Source: Bacillota bacterium (GTDB lineage Bacteria; Bacillota; Clostridia; Christensenellales; Pumilibacteraceae). Taken from it: a DNA stretch of 35,364 nucleotides. Position 1 is the first letter of the stretch. Each line of letters opens with the position of its first letter. Positions 1-6,091 of the stretch are shown here, piece by piece. The notes below the pieces were generated by a model, which saw only the letters and a program-made list of their open reading frames with translations, had not been told where the DNA came from and did no database searches. The stretch lies in contig WQVM01000009.1 in NCBI GenBank assembly GCA_009783985.1, positions 1 to 35,364 on the forward strand, in the 5' to 3' direction. Made by a program: the position numbers and the translations under genes.

Positions 1-1
1 A

Positions 2-307
2 AAAGGGCAAGATGTTAAGCTAGAAGTTATTAATGACGGTCCTAACAAATTGGCGGCACGCAGACGCATAATGGCTAAACTCCACGATGTGCAACTTGTC
101 CGTGAAGAAAAAGAAACAAAAACAGCTTTTAAGGCAAGAAGTGCCGACATCAGGCACCCTCTTATCGAAAAGATTTTTAACGATTACGCTCCAAAATACG
201 CAAAGCGTGCAGAGGAAGTAGGCAACCGTGGCGGCTACACTCGTGTACTAAAACTAGGTCCGCGCAGAGGCGACGCCGCCGAACTAGCCATAATCGAATT
301 AGTGTAA
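2..307 (+). CDS. rplQ: 50S ribosomal protein L17 (3' part)
   Basis: This is the C-terminal part of ribosomal protein L17, a component of the large ribosomal subunit near the exit tunnel. The reading frame is open from the first complete codon at position 2, so the true start lies before the window; the TTG at 50 is an internal leucine. The recognisable L17 signature is the end of the protein, [19 protein letters not shown] followed by a short hydrophobic tail ending IIELV. An insertion of charged residues around [16 protein letters not shown] sits between the conserved blocks and is longer than in model L17 proteins. A strong hairpin terminator follows directly, so rplQ ends its operon here, as in most Bacillota. 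Confidence 0.95.
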   Translation, partial: KGQDVKLEVINDGPNKLAARRRIMAKLHDVQLVREEKETKTAFKARSADIRHPLIEKIFNDYAPKYAKRAEEVGNRGGYTRVLKLGPRRGDAAELAIIELV

Positions 308-309
308 TT

Positions 310-347
310 AAAAAAGGATATGCAATGATTGTTACATATCCTTTTTT
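310..347 (+). terminator. Intrinsic terminator after rplQ
   Basis: A perfect 13-bp stem (AAAAAAGGATATG pairing with CATATCCTTTTTT) closes a 12-base loop, and the 3' arm ends in a T run. It lies two bases after the rplQ stop codon. The A run on the 5' side means it could also stop transcription from the other strand. Confidence 0.9.
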
Positions 348-350
348 GCA

Positions 351-381
351 TTGACAGTCTAAAATAAGAGTGCAGTAGAAT
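351..381 (+). promoter_or_regulatory. Probable sigma-A promoter for the FRG gene
   Basis: A consensus TTGACA at 351-356 is followed after 19 bases by TAGAAT at 376-381. The spacer is two bases longer than ideal. It starts right after the rplQ terminator and 54 bases before the FRG start codon, so the FRG gene probably forms its own transcription unit. Confidence 0.5.
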
Positions 382-434
382 AGGGTGAGAGGATAAGTAA
401 TAAATCAACAAGGCTATTCGAGGGACAAAAAATA

Positions 435-1520
435 ATGTCTACTAAAAAAACAAAACATAGCAAAACATCAAAATCGACAGCGGTTACATCTGTGACTACA
501 TTTTTGAATAAATTTTATCCCAGTATTTTAGAGGAAGCTGAAACTGCGAAAAAGACAGAGAACATAGCAAAAAAAGTATTTAATGCTGTAGGCAGTGTGC
601 CAGCAAACAAATATTTTTTCAGAGGGCATGCCGATGAATCAAGGGATATAGTTCCCTCAGCGCTTAGAAAAGATATGCTTAGTAAGGCAGGTAAGAGTAG
701 AGAACAACAAATTTATTATGAAGCGATGACGCAATATCCTCAAGAATTTGAAGGATTGTCGAGTATTGACAGACTTGCAAAAATGCAACATTATGGATGG
801 CCTACGAGACTATTAGATATTACAACCAATCCGCTTGTAGCGTTATGGTTTGCTTGTTTTAAGCATAATAATAAAAATGGCTCAGTATTAGTACATAAGA
901 CTGTGAACATAGAAAACGAGCAGACTAACATATTGGCTTTTGATAGCGTTAGGGCACTTATGCTTGCCTGTTTGCCTCGCTTAAATGCGAAAGAGCAAAG
1001 TGATATGTTTAGTATGATCTGTTGGTTTGATAAGGCTGACATAAAGATTGACAATAAATTGATAGAAATGATGAAAAATGGCAATTTGCCACCCGAAGTT
1101 AAAACAAAGATAACTGAGCAGTTGGATAAACTAGGAGATGCAACTGACAAGAAAAAGCTAGAGTCGCTCTTAAAAGAAAAATCAGAAAAAGTGAAAACGG
1201 CATCAAAAGCATTTGATCGTTTTATATACGAAGTAGTTTGTGAGAGGCAAGCGTTTCAGAATCATCACATTGTGCCTAGTGATTTGCTTAATTCTTTTGT
1301 TGTAATGCCTAAAGTGTCAAATATACGAATGAGACTACAAAAAGGAGCCTTTATAATTTTTGGTTTAAGAAAACTAAACTTAGAGTTTGACAAGATACTT
1401 ATTGATAAGGATAGCAAACCAAACATTTTGCGTGAACTTGATATGTTTGGGGTAAATAAAGCGACGATATTTGAGGATTTAGCAAGTGGTGCTGAATATT
1501 TCAAAAGCAAATGGAAGTAA
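435..1520 (+). CDS. FRG-domain protein
   Basis: This 361-residue cytosolic protein carries an FRG domain (named for its Phe-Arg-Gly motif). The hallmark FRGH is at residues 62-65, followed by a conserved PSALR (74-78), and MQHYGWPTRLLDITTNPLVA starts near residue 117 with the typical QH.G.PTRLLD core. The C-terminal 200 residues hold a Lys-rich helical stretch and no family I recognise. FRG proteins are common accessory genes in bacteria and are often found near defence loci; their activity is not well established. Here it stands alone behind its own promoter with a GAGGG ribosome binding site ten bases before the ATG. It has no N-terminal signal. An anti-phage role is inference from family habit only. 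Confidence 0.8.
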   Translation: MSTKKTKHSKTSKSTAVTSVTTFLNKFYPSILEEAETAKKTENIAKKVFNAVGSVPANKYFFRGHADESRDIVPSALRKDMLSKAGKSREQQIYYEAMTQYPQEFEGLSSIDRLAKMQHYGWPTRLLDITTNPLVALWFACFKHNNKNGSVLVHKTVNIENEQTNILAFDSVRALMLACLPRLNAKEQSDMFSMICWFDKADIKIDNKLIEMMKNGNLPPEVKTKITEQLDKLGDATDKKKLESLLKEKSEKVKTASKAFDRFIYEVVCERQAFQNHHIVPSDLLNSFVVMPKVSNIRMRLQKGAFIIFGLRKLNLEFDKILIDKDSKPNILRELDMFGVNKATIFEDLASGAEYFKSKWK

Positions 1521-1570
1521 AACGATATTAAATAAAAAACAAATGCAAGATTTCATTTCTAACCCACAAA

Positions 1571-1810
1571 GGGCATTGTTCAAAAGGTATGGAAAACAAT
1601 CCTTGTAGGAAATACTCATAAAACAAATTATATCCCCAAAAAACAAGGTGTCATTTCGACCGAAGCGGAGAAATCTCCTCAAAAGCTGTACAAAAACACG
1701 ACCAATGAGGAGATTTCTCCGCTTCGGTCGAAATACCTTCGGTGCTTCGTAGGACACCCTTATTAACTTCCTCATATAAACTCACATAATACAAACACTT
1801 TGAATAACCC
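1571..1810. mobile_element. MITE, copy 1, carrying the CGACCGAAGCGGAG hairpin
   Basis: The element begins GGGCATTGTTCAAAAG (1571) and ends CTTTGAATAACCC, giving imperfect terminal inverted repeats. The heptamer CCCACAA lies on both sides (1563-1569 and 1809-1815), which may be a target duplication. The interior holds a long hairpin (about 1647-1758) with arms containing TTTCGACCGAAGCGGAG. It is homologous to the element at 14405-14614, with the right 60 bases best conserved. No transposase is encoded. Compared with copy 2, the right hairpin arm is interrupted by 18 extra bases, ACCTTCGGTGCTTCGTAG, between GGTCGAAAT and GACACCC. Confidence 0.7.
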
Positions 1811-1858
1811 CACAATGAAGGAAAGTGTGTTTTGTAAGCGATGCAAGTTATATATAAG

Positions 1859-1895
1859 CCGACAAATGTCAATAATGACAGGTGTCGGTTTTTTT
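1859..1895 (+). terminator. Intrinsic terminator
   Basis: CCGACA (1859) pairs with TGTCGG (1883-1888), and inside it TGTCA pairs with TGACA around an ATAA loop. Seven Ts follow the outer stem. It is about 340 bases past the FRG stop codon, just beyond the MITE, so the MITE may have separated the FRG gene from its original terminator. Confidence 0.75.
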
Positions 1896-1910
1896 ACATC
1901 TATAAAAAAC

Positions 1911-2083
1911 GGATAATTACTATTCGGGCGGTCAATAGACTTGTTGCGTAATTGATTTTTAGTTGCGGGCGGCAGAATGCCGCCCCTACAACTTGTATAA
2001 ACAACTGTACTAGAAAAATCCGCTGTAGGAGCTGGCGTCGCAGACCAAGCGAAGCGTCTTGCCTGCCCGAATAGTAATTATCC
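1911..2083. repeat. GC-rich intergenic inverted repeat, long form
   Basis: Perfect 19-base ends, GGATAATTACTATTCGGGC and its complement at 2065-2083, bound a composite interior. The interior holds two GCCCCTAC / GGGCGG half-units in opposite orientation and the short module GACCAAGCGAAGCGTC near 2043. This family (ends GGATAATT, core TTCGGGCGGTC to GCCCCTAC) is the most abundant repeat in the window. Confidence 0.8.
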
Positions 2084-2115
2084 TTATCATAGCAAGCTGT
2101 ATTATTAAAAAAATA

Positions 2116-2273
2116 TGGCAGTGCTAAATACAGGTGAAATCATTAAGTGTAAGTATATAGAAATGGTGACAGCAAATAGTAGGGGCGAATATTATGAGTC
2201 CGATACTTAAACATTATATTTAGATACGGATTATTGTTATTCGGGCTCATGATATTCGCCCCTACTATTTGCT
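2116..2273. repeat. Repeat shared with the window end, plus hairpin
   Basis: Positions 2116-2232 match 35227-35364 almost throughout, including AAGTGTAAGTATATAGAAAT. Within it, AGCAAATAGTAGGGGCGAAT (2171) pairs with the complementary sequence ending at 2273 to form a long hairpin. The window-end copy has extra bases containing GACGCTTCGCTTGGTC after GGGGCGAAT, which this copy lacks. Confidence 0.8.
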
Positions 2274-2345
2274 AGTCCATTACATCTCTATTCACCGATA
2301 TAATACTTGCTACAAAATCACCTGCTTTTAGCCTCGAAAATATAT

Positions 2346-2738
2346 ATGAGAAAAAATAGTGTATGGATAGCCCGTTTTATGTGCTTGATGGGTGTTATGC
2401 TAGTTCTTGTGGGAGCGAGGATTGGTTATACGGGGTTGTTTTGGAATAGTGGGCTTGAGGGGCTGAGTGTGCCTAACGGGGCTGTTTTTGAGACAACGGA
2501 ATTTGGGGATAGACTTGATTTTGATGGGGATATGGGCGATGTGGATAATGTTATGAGGCAGTTAAGGGCGATAGAGGTACGGCGGGAGAATTTGGATGAC
2601 GGACTTGTTATTATTTATGCTGTTAGTAATAGATTAAATGATAGGACTCAAGAGAGGTGGGGGGAGTTTAATGTTATGATAGCGGTAAGAGGTGACAGAA
2701 TTGCGGTAGGGTATCCTGTGCTTAATGGAAGTTTTTAG
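2346..2738 (+). CDS. Small secreted or membrane-anchored protein, possibly YwmB-like
   Basis: This protein has 130 residues. An N-terminal hydrophobic segment (about residues 7-27, FMCLMGVMLVLVGARIG) preceded by basic residues acts as a signal anchor or signal peptide, so the rest is extracytoplasmic. The C-terminal part ends FNVMIAVRGDRIAVGYPVL, which resembles the end of YwmB proteins (a ...iGtP hydrophobic ending). In Bacillus ywmB lies just upstream of murA-spoIID-spoIIQ, and here a SpoIIQ-like gene follows, which is why I suggest that family. It is shorter than usual for YwmB. ATG 2346 is preferred over the upstream TTG at 2307 because the extra 13 residues add nothing to the signal; no clear ribosome binding site precedes either. 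TATAAT at 2299-2304 is a possible -10 box. Confidence 0.5.
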   Translation: MRKNSVWIARFMCLMGVMLVLVGARIGYTGLFWNSGLEGLSVPNGAVFETTEFGDRLDFDGDMGDVDNVMRQLRAIEVRRENLDDGLVIIYAVSNRLNDRTQERWGEFNVMIAVRGDRIAVGYPVLNGSF

Positions 2739-3084
2739 GTGGGAGTGGGTATTATGTTATAGGATAATTGTTGTTCGGGACGCCGAGGGCGGCGTCCCCT
2801 AACTTGGGTTGTCTTGTGTAGTTGATACCCCATATGTAGGGGACGCCCGCCTTCGGCGTCCCGAATAGTAATCAACAATATTATAATAAAGATAATTACC
2901 ATTTGGGCGGTCGGGCGAAGACCAAGCGAAGCGTCTGCCCGCCCCTACAACAGACAGGATAATCTGCATACGAATCATCTTAATAGTCCATATGGCACAC
3001 CCAAAAAAATATTTTTGATTATTGTGTATAAGAAAATAACAATAGGCAATAATCAAAGTCAGTGGAGGAAAAAAACAAAAAATA
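2739..3084. repeat. Repeat-filled gap upstream of spoIIQ-like gene
   Basis: Two members of the GC-rich family fill most of this 346-base gap. One spans 2762-2874, starting GGATAATTGTTGTTCGGGAC and ending with a matching complement. A second at 2891-2960 starts GATAATTACCATTTGGGCGG and contains GACCAAGCGAAGCGTCTG. The last 120 bases carry a sigma-F-like promoter and the ribosome binding site of the next gene. Confidence 0.75.
3026..3054 (+). promoter_or_regulatory. Candidate sigma-F-type sporulation promoter
   Basis: GTATA (3026-3030) and GGCAATAATC (3045-3054) match the sigma-F consensus (GYATA ... GGNNANANTR) except for the last base; the 14-base spacer is one shorter than the usual 15-16. 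Bacillus spoIIQ is transcribed by sigma-F in the forespore, so the match in this position is meaningful, though short motifs of this kind can arise by chance. Confidence 0.4.
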
Positions 3085-3696
3085 ATGAGTAAAACTTATC
3101 AAAAAACAAGCAAAAAGCATCCTAACTTTTTTAAGCGTAATATCTATGCGATTTTGTTAGCTATTTCGGTGTTAGTTATAGCGGTTATCGTTACTATAAC
3201 ATTGATTTTGGGGACACGCAATGTTGCGCCTCCCGGTGAGGTAGAGCCACCGCCTTATATTCCGACGGTAACGGCACCTGAGTGGGTTATGCCTGTATCA
3301 AATGTCGTAATCGGTCAAGAAGCAAAAATTGACGGACTTATTTGGTGCAGAACTTTGCGTCAATGGCGTAGTCAAGACGGAATTGACTTCTTAGGTGCGG
3401 CAGGAGCAGAGGTCTATGCGATTATGGACGGTACTGTTGCAAGCGTGCAAAATACTATTATGCACGGAACAGTTATCACCATCAATCACAAAGACGGACT
3501 TGTCAGTCGCTACAAATCACTTGATGCAACAACTTTTGTACAAGTAGGTCAAACCGTAAAAAGCGGTGACAGAATCGGAACAATGAGCGATAGCAAAATT
3601 GTCAATGCCGAACAAGGGATTCACTTGCATTTGCAAATGACCCAAAACGGCAGACTTGTTGACCCTATGCAATTTTTGCCTAACGGCGACAAGTAA
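3085..3696 (+). CDS. spoIIQ: SpoIIQ-like protein with degenerate LytM/M23 domain
   Basis: This 203-residue protein has a basic N-terminus, one transmembrane helix (about residues 21-44) and a LytM/M23 fold (about 80-200) outside the membrane. Active M23 enzymes need His and Asp in HxxxD plus a final HxH. Here the second motif survives (HLHL in GIHLHLQM), but the first His is replaced by Gln (SQDGIDF) and the conserved YxHL loop reads SRYKSL. It is therefore probably not a hydrolase. B. subtilis SpoIIQ is also a degenerate LytM protein, which anchors the engulfment channel in the forespore membrane by binding SpoIIIAH. The GGAGG ribosome binding site is 16 bases before the ATG, separated by an A-rich stretch. 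A candidate sigma-F promoter lies upstream, and a strong terminator makes this a single-gene unit. Confidence 0.75.
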   Translation: MSKTYQKTSKKHPNFFKRNIYAILLAISVLVIAVIVTITLILGTRNVAPPGEVEPPPYIPTVTAPEWVMPVSNVVIGQEAKIDGLIWCRTLRQWRSQDGIDFLGAAGAEVYAIMDGTVASVQNTIMHGTVITINHKDGLVSRYKSLDATTFVQVGQTVKSGDRIGTMSDSKIVNAEQGIHLHLQMTQNGRLVDPMQFLPNGDK

Positions 3697-3716
3697 TTAA
3701 ATGTTGGAAAAAAAGG

Positions 3717-3747
3717 ACTCACGGCAACAAAAGCCGTGAGTTTTTTT
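3717..3747 (+). terminator. Intrinsic terminator after spoIIQ-like gene
   Basis: ACTCACGGC (3717-3725) pairs with GCCGTGAGT (3733-3741) around a short A-rich loop, followed by a T run to 3747. It lies 20 bases past the stop codon. Confidence 0.93.
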
Positions 3748-3832
3748 GTGTTAATTAGTATAGGTAAAAATTAGATTGCAAAAACAGCACTAATTTTTCT
3801 AGAATTATTTTTGAAAAAGACTTGAAAAATAG

Positions 3833-3861
3833 TTGACAGGTCTTTTTTTGTGTGATATAAT
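3833..3861 (+). promoter_or_regulatory. Consensus sigma-A promoter, leaderless geometry
   Basis: TTGACA (3833-3838), a 17-base spacer and TATAAT (3856-3861) form a full-consensus promoter. The ATG of the next gene starts only six bases after the -10 box, so the predicted transcription start coincides with the start codon. Confidence 0.88.
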
Positions 3862-3867
3862 GCCGAT

Positions 3868-4038
3868 ATGAAAAATTGTTATTGTCCAAGATGCGGAGCA
3901 AAGCAGAGGTATAAGGTGGATGACCCTTGCCGGATATTACAAGCCTGTATTGAATGCGGTAGGTCGCTTCTTGTTAAGATGAATAATGACGAGATGATTA
4001 TTAAAGTTAGAGCAGTTTCAAAGTTATCTATTCGTTAA
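3868..4038 (+). CDS. Leaderless zinc-ribbon mini-protein
   Basis: This short protein (56 residues) begins MKNCYCPRCGAK and contains a second pair CIECG at residues 27-31, so CPRC and CIEC form a Cys4 zinc ribbon. An additional Cys is at residue 21. The C-terminal 20 residues are basic and hydrophobic (MIIKVRAVSKLSIR). I recognise no named family; nucleic-acid or protein binding is the usual role of such ribbons. There is no ribosome binding site; a perfect promoter ends six bases before the ATG, so the mRNA is predicted to be leaderless. It sits between the SpoIIQ-like gene and a structured RNA. The promoter, intact frame and cysteine spacing argue that it is real. Confidence 0.7.
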   Translation: MKNCYCPRCGAKQRYKVDDPCRILQACIECGRSLLVKMNNDEMIIKVRAVSKLSIR

Positions 4039-4056
4039 GATGTGGTTACAACTAAA

Positions 4057-4062
4057 TATAAT
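4057..4062 (+). promoter_or_regulatory. Possible -10 box for the structured RNA
   Basis: TATAAT lies 19 bases after the zinc-ribbon stop codon and just before the first stem of the putative RNA. No good -35 box is seen 16-18 bases upstream, so the RNA could also be transcribed by readthrough. Confidence 0.35.
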
Positions 4063-4065
4063 GCG

Positions 4066-4231
4066 CCTTTATCTACGACAAGACTTCATGCAATAGCTGC
4101 ATCCTAAGTCACTCATAAGGATAAAGGAATAGAGTTTGTTACAAGCAGACGGATTATCTTAGCAAGGCTAAGGAGCGATTTGTACCCTGACAAAAATAAC
4201 CGATTACGGTTGTTTTTGCCGGGGTTTTTTT
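4066..4231 (+). ncRNA. Unassigned structured RNA ending in a terminator
   Basis: Three successive structures can be drawn. First, CCTTTATC (4066-4073) pairs with GATAAAGG (4120-4127) and encloses GACTT/AAGTC (4082-4086 with 4106-4110) and ATGCA/TGCAT (4088-4092 with 4098-4102). Second, TACAA/TTGTA (4140-4144 with 4180-4184) encloses CTTAGC-AAG-GCTAAG (4158-4172). Third, a terminator with a run of Ts. I compared it mentally with T-box, SAM, TPP, purine, preQ1, THF, c-di-GMP and guanidine motifs and with 6S and SRP RNA and found no match. It may be a free small RNA or an attenuating leader of the sigma-like gene 78 bases downstream. Confidence 0.5.
4185..4231 (+). terminator. Intrinsic terminator of the structured RNA
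   Basis: CCCTGACAAAAATAACC pairs with GGTTGTTTTTGCCGGGG across a short ATTA-type loop, followed by TTTTTTT. It forms the 3' end of the putative RNA and lies upstream of the sigma-like gene, so it could be a regulated attenuator. Confidence 0.85.
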
Positions 4232-4244
4232 GACTCAAAAATCC

Positions 4245-4273
4245 TTGACCAGAACTTCGTTTTCGGATTTTAT
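4245..4273 (+). promoter_or_regulatory. Weak promoter candidate for the sigma-like gene
   Basis: TTGACC (4245-4250) is followed after 17 bases by TTTTAT (4268-4273), with an AT-rich stretch continuing to the ribosome binding site. The -10 box is poor, and readthrough from the upstream RNA is an alternative. Confidence 0.35.
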
Positions 4274-4308
4274 ATAAATAACAAATATAAGAACTGGAGG
4301 AAAAGAGT

Positions 4309-4710
4309 ATGAAAAAAACAACTGTGTACATTGTGGACGGAGAGGGTAAGCGGATTGCTGTTGAGGTGACTTATGAGGTTGCCGAGGCTATGGCGGAGTG
4401 TCGCAAAGCTGAGTGGCGGAATGATGCTAAGGAGAAGTATTATCGGGATAAAGAACTTGGGAGTTTGAGCGATATGGATGACCAAATTGCTTGTCGGGGT
4501 GCCTTGGGAGAGGATAGTGAGAGGGATTTGCGTAATTTAGGGATTAGGCAGGTTTTTAGGTCGCTTACGGCACGGCAAAATGAGATCGCACGCTTGTTGT
4601 ATAAGGGTAAGATGGTTAAAGAGGTAGCGGAGATTTTGGGTGTAACACATCAAAGTGTTAGTGATATAAAAAAAGCTATCTCAAAAAAGTTGAAAGAATT
4701 TTTGAAATAG
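4309..4710 (+). CDS. Sigma-70 region 4 type HTH regulator
   Basis: This protein of 133 residues has a C-terminal helix-turn-helix of sigma-70 region 4 type (about residues 85-130): a SLTARQNEIARLLYKGKMV segment, then VAEILGVTHQSVSDIKKAI as the recognition helices. The N-terminal half is charged and lacks region 2, so it is not a complete sigma factor of the ECF class. Similar small proteins occur in phages and integrative elements, where they drive late or transfer genes, so it could control the phage module 1.4 kb downstream (inference). A GGAGG ribosome binding site lies eight bases before the ATG. A structured RNA with a terminator precedes it and may attenuate it. Confidence 0.7.
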   Translation: MKKTTVYIVDGEGKRIAVEVTYEVAEAMAECRKAEWRNDAKEKYYRDKELGSLSDMDDQIACRGALGEDSERDLRNLGIRQVFRSLTARQNEIARLLYKGKMVKEVAEILGVTHQSVSDIKKAISKKLKEFLK

Positions 4711-5106
4711 TGCCTGCTAAAGAGGGTGTTTTTCTCTGTATTATGTAATAGGATGTAGGGAGTAGTTGGGATAACAATAATATACGGATAATTGTTGTTC
4801 GGGCGGTCGAGGACGCCCGCCCCTACTATTGTGACGGCTCGCAAAGACGATAATGGGTTAAGCTTTTATTTCAGCACCTGCTGACCAATGCCCTACGATT
4901 TTGGGTATGAGTTGCCATTGAAAAGCAAGTGTAGCAAGAATACAAGTTGTAGGGGCTGGCGTCGCGGACCAAGCGAAGCGTCTTGCCTGCCCGAATGGAA
5001 ATTATTAATGTTTTTTATAAGGACAAGTGTTCGGGCGGTCGGGGACGCCCGCCCCTACGGTTACCCCAACCAACTAATCCCTAACCACTAATCCCTAATA
5101 TAGCCA
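4711..5106. repeat. Repeat-filled gap between sigma-like gene and SH3-like gene
   Basis: This 396-base convergent gap holds a GC-rich unit at 4786-4828 (GGATAATTGTTGTTCGGGCG to GCCCCTAC) and a paired set at 4947-5059 containing GACCAAGCGAAGCGTCTTGC. It ends with a short run of the ACTAATCCCTAACCACTAAT type at 5070-5100. Positions 4830-4940 show nothing recognisable. Confidence 0.7.
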
Positions 5107-5910
5107 CTAGTTTTTGTGGCGGGGGGTTCGGTTTGCGGCGGAAACTATAGGGCGGTAGAGTGCGAGTATGACAAAAATGGCGGCGATTACAAGGCAAGCG
5201 ATTATAATCCATTGACGGATATCATCCAGTTCAAACGGGTCACGGTAGGTTTGGTTGGTGGTATTGTTGCCGTCGTTTACCGCCTCTATAACATTGGGCG
5301 GAATAGGTGTTATGACTTCGACAAGACCGCCGTAGACATAGCCAAAAAAAGTCCGCGCGCCGTCAAAGTAACGGACAAAATACCAAGTTGTACCGAGTAG
5401 GGGGTGTGCGAGTGTCCCCTCAATAGTTCCGTAAAAATGCAGATTAGTGTTGGGCGGCACAAGAAAAAGCGGAGTAAGGGTGTGGTCTGGGGTTGAATGG
5501 AGATAGACCCGCAACGCTCCCGTAAAGGGGCGTAAAGTTCCGACAGCGGATTTGGTAACTGGTTCGAAATCAACAAAAACTACATTTGACCGTCTGACAA
5601 AACCAAAAAGGTCATGATAAGCTACAGCAAAAAAGTCGGGGTCAGTGCGGTCCGTGACAAGGACAAAGTAATCTATTGGCAGAGAGGTCATCGGTGTAAA
5701 AGTACCGTTGTTACGGGAGTAAAGATTGGTGTCGGGGAGTATTCGTGCGTATTGTGCCCGTGTAGATGCGTGAGCGGTAGGGGTGGTGTGGGTGGTGTAC
5801 ACAACAAAAAAACCTAGCCCAAAAGTTAGGATAAAAAAAATGAATAATGAATAGCGAATAATGAATAACGATAGACGAAGTAAGTTGTTTTGTTTATGAC
5901 AATTTGGCAC
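5107..5910 (-). CDS. Membrane-anchored protein with two SH3-like repeats
   Basis: This 267-residue envelope protein has an N-terminal hydrophobic segment (about residues 10-37) and a C-terminal transmembrane helix (about 235-255, WIIIACLVIAAIFVILALY), so the middle faces outside. The middle holds two related SH3-like units: the first runs from ARILPDTNLYS to FGFVRRSNVVF, the second from GTLRPFTGALRVYL to FFGYVYGGLV. SH3-like folds outside the membrane usually bind cell wall. The start is GTG, the only plausible one in frame, with no ribosome binding site. An extended -10 box ends six bases before it, predicting a leaderless mRNA. Part of the N-terminal hydrophobic stretch is encoded by iterated AATGAATA-type DNA at 5838-5872. 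Not a phage family I recognise. Confidence 0.65.
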   Translation of the reverse strand: MPNCHKQNNLLRLSLFIIRYSLFIFFILTFGLGFFVVYTTHTTPTAHASTRAQYARILPDTNLYSRNNGTFTPMTSLPIDYFVLVTDRTDPDFFAVAYHDLFGFVRRSNVVFVDFEPVTKSAVGTLRPFTGALRVYLHSTPDHTLTPLFLVPPNTNLHFYGTIEGTLAHPLLGTTWYFVRYFDGARTFFGYVYGGLVEVITPIPPNVIEAVNDGNNTTNQTYRDPFELDDIRQWIIIACLVIAAIFVILALYRPIVSAANRTPRHKN

Positions 5911-5916
5911 GATATC

Positions 5917-5925
5917 ATTATAGCA
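5917..5925 (-). promoter_or_regulatory. Extended -10 promoter, leaderless geometry
   Basis: Read on the minus strand, TGCTATAAT is an extended -10 element (TGn plus TATAAT). There is no good -35 box. Six bases separate it from the GTG start of the SH3-like gene at 5910, the same distance as at 3861/3868 and 30014/30021. Confidence 0.6.
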
Positions 5926-5980
5926 CAGTTAGGCGGTGGGATTTTTGGAAGAATTGTGGAAATATGAGAGAAAATGAAGA

Positions 5981-6086
5981 TTAGGGGATTAGTGATTAGT
6001 GGTTAGTTATTGACGAGTGTTATAGCTAGTAGATAATCCATCATAATACTAAGTCCTTAACTAACCACTAATCACTAATCCCCTAA
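5981..6086. repeat. TTAGTGATTAGTGG-type inverted repeat upstream of TerL
   Basis: Perfect 29-base arms: the left starts TTAGGGGATTAGTGATTAG (5981) and the right ends ATCACTAATCCCCTAA (6086). The loop holds GACGAGTGTTATAGCTAGT, also present in the related repeat at 18711-18824. The right arm ends five bases before the TerL ATG, leaving no space for a ribosome binding site. Confidence 0.88.
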
Positions 6087-6091
6087 AAAAT

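Larger units (their letters stand above)
1521..2345. other. 825-bp gene-free region filled with repeats
   Basis: No gene is supported here. The span holds a MITE (1571-1810), an intrinsic terminator (1859-1895), an inverted repeat with 19-bp ends (1911-2083), and a longer repeat (2116-2273) whose first half recurs at the end of the window. The remaining 30-70-base connectors show no recognisable signal except a TATAAT at 2299-2304, which may serve the following gene. Confidence 0.75.

Noticed and set aside
1911-5064. CRISPR array suggested by many similar GC-rich units
   Set aside because: Units are inverted, irregularly spaced and spread over intergenic gaps; there are no constant direct repeats with unique spacers and no cas genes.
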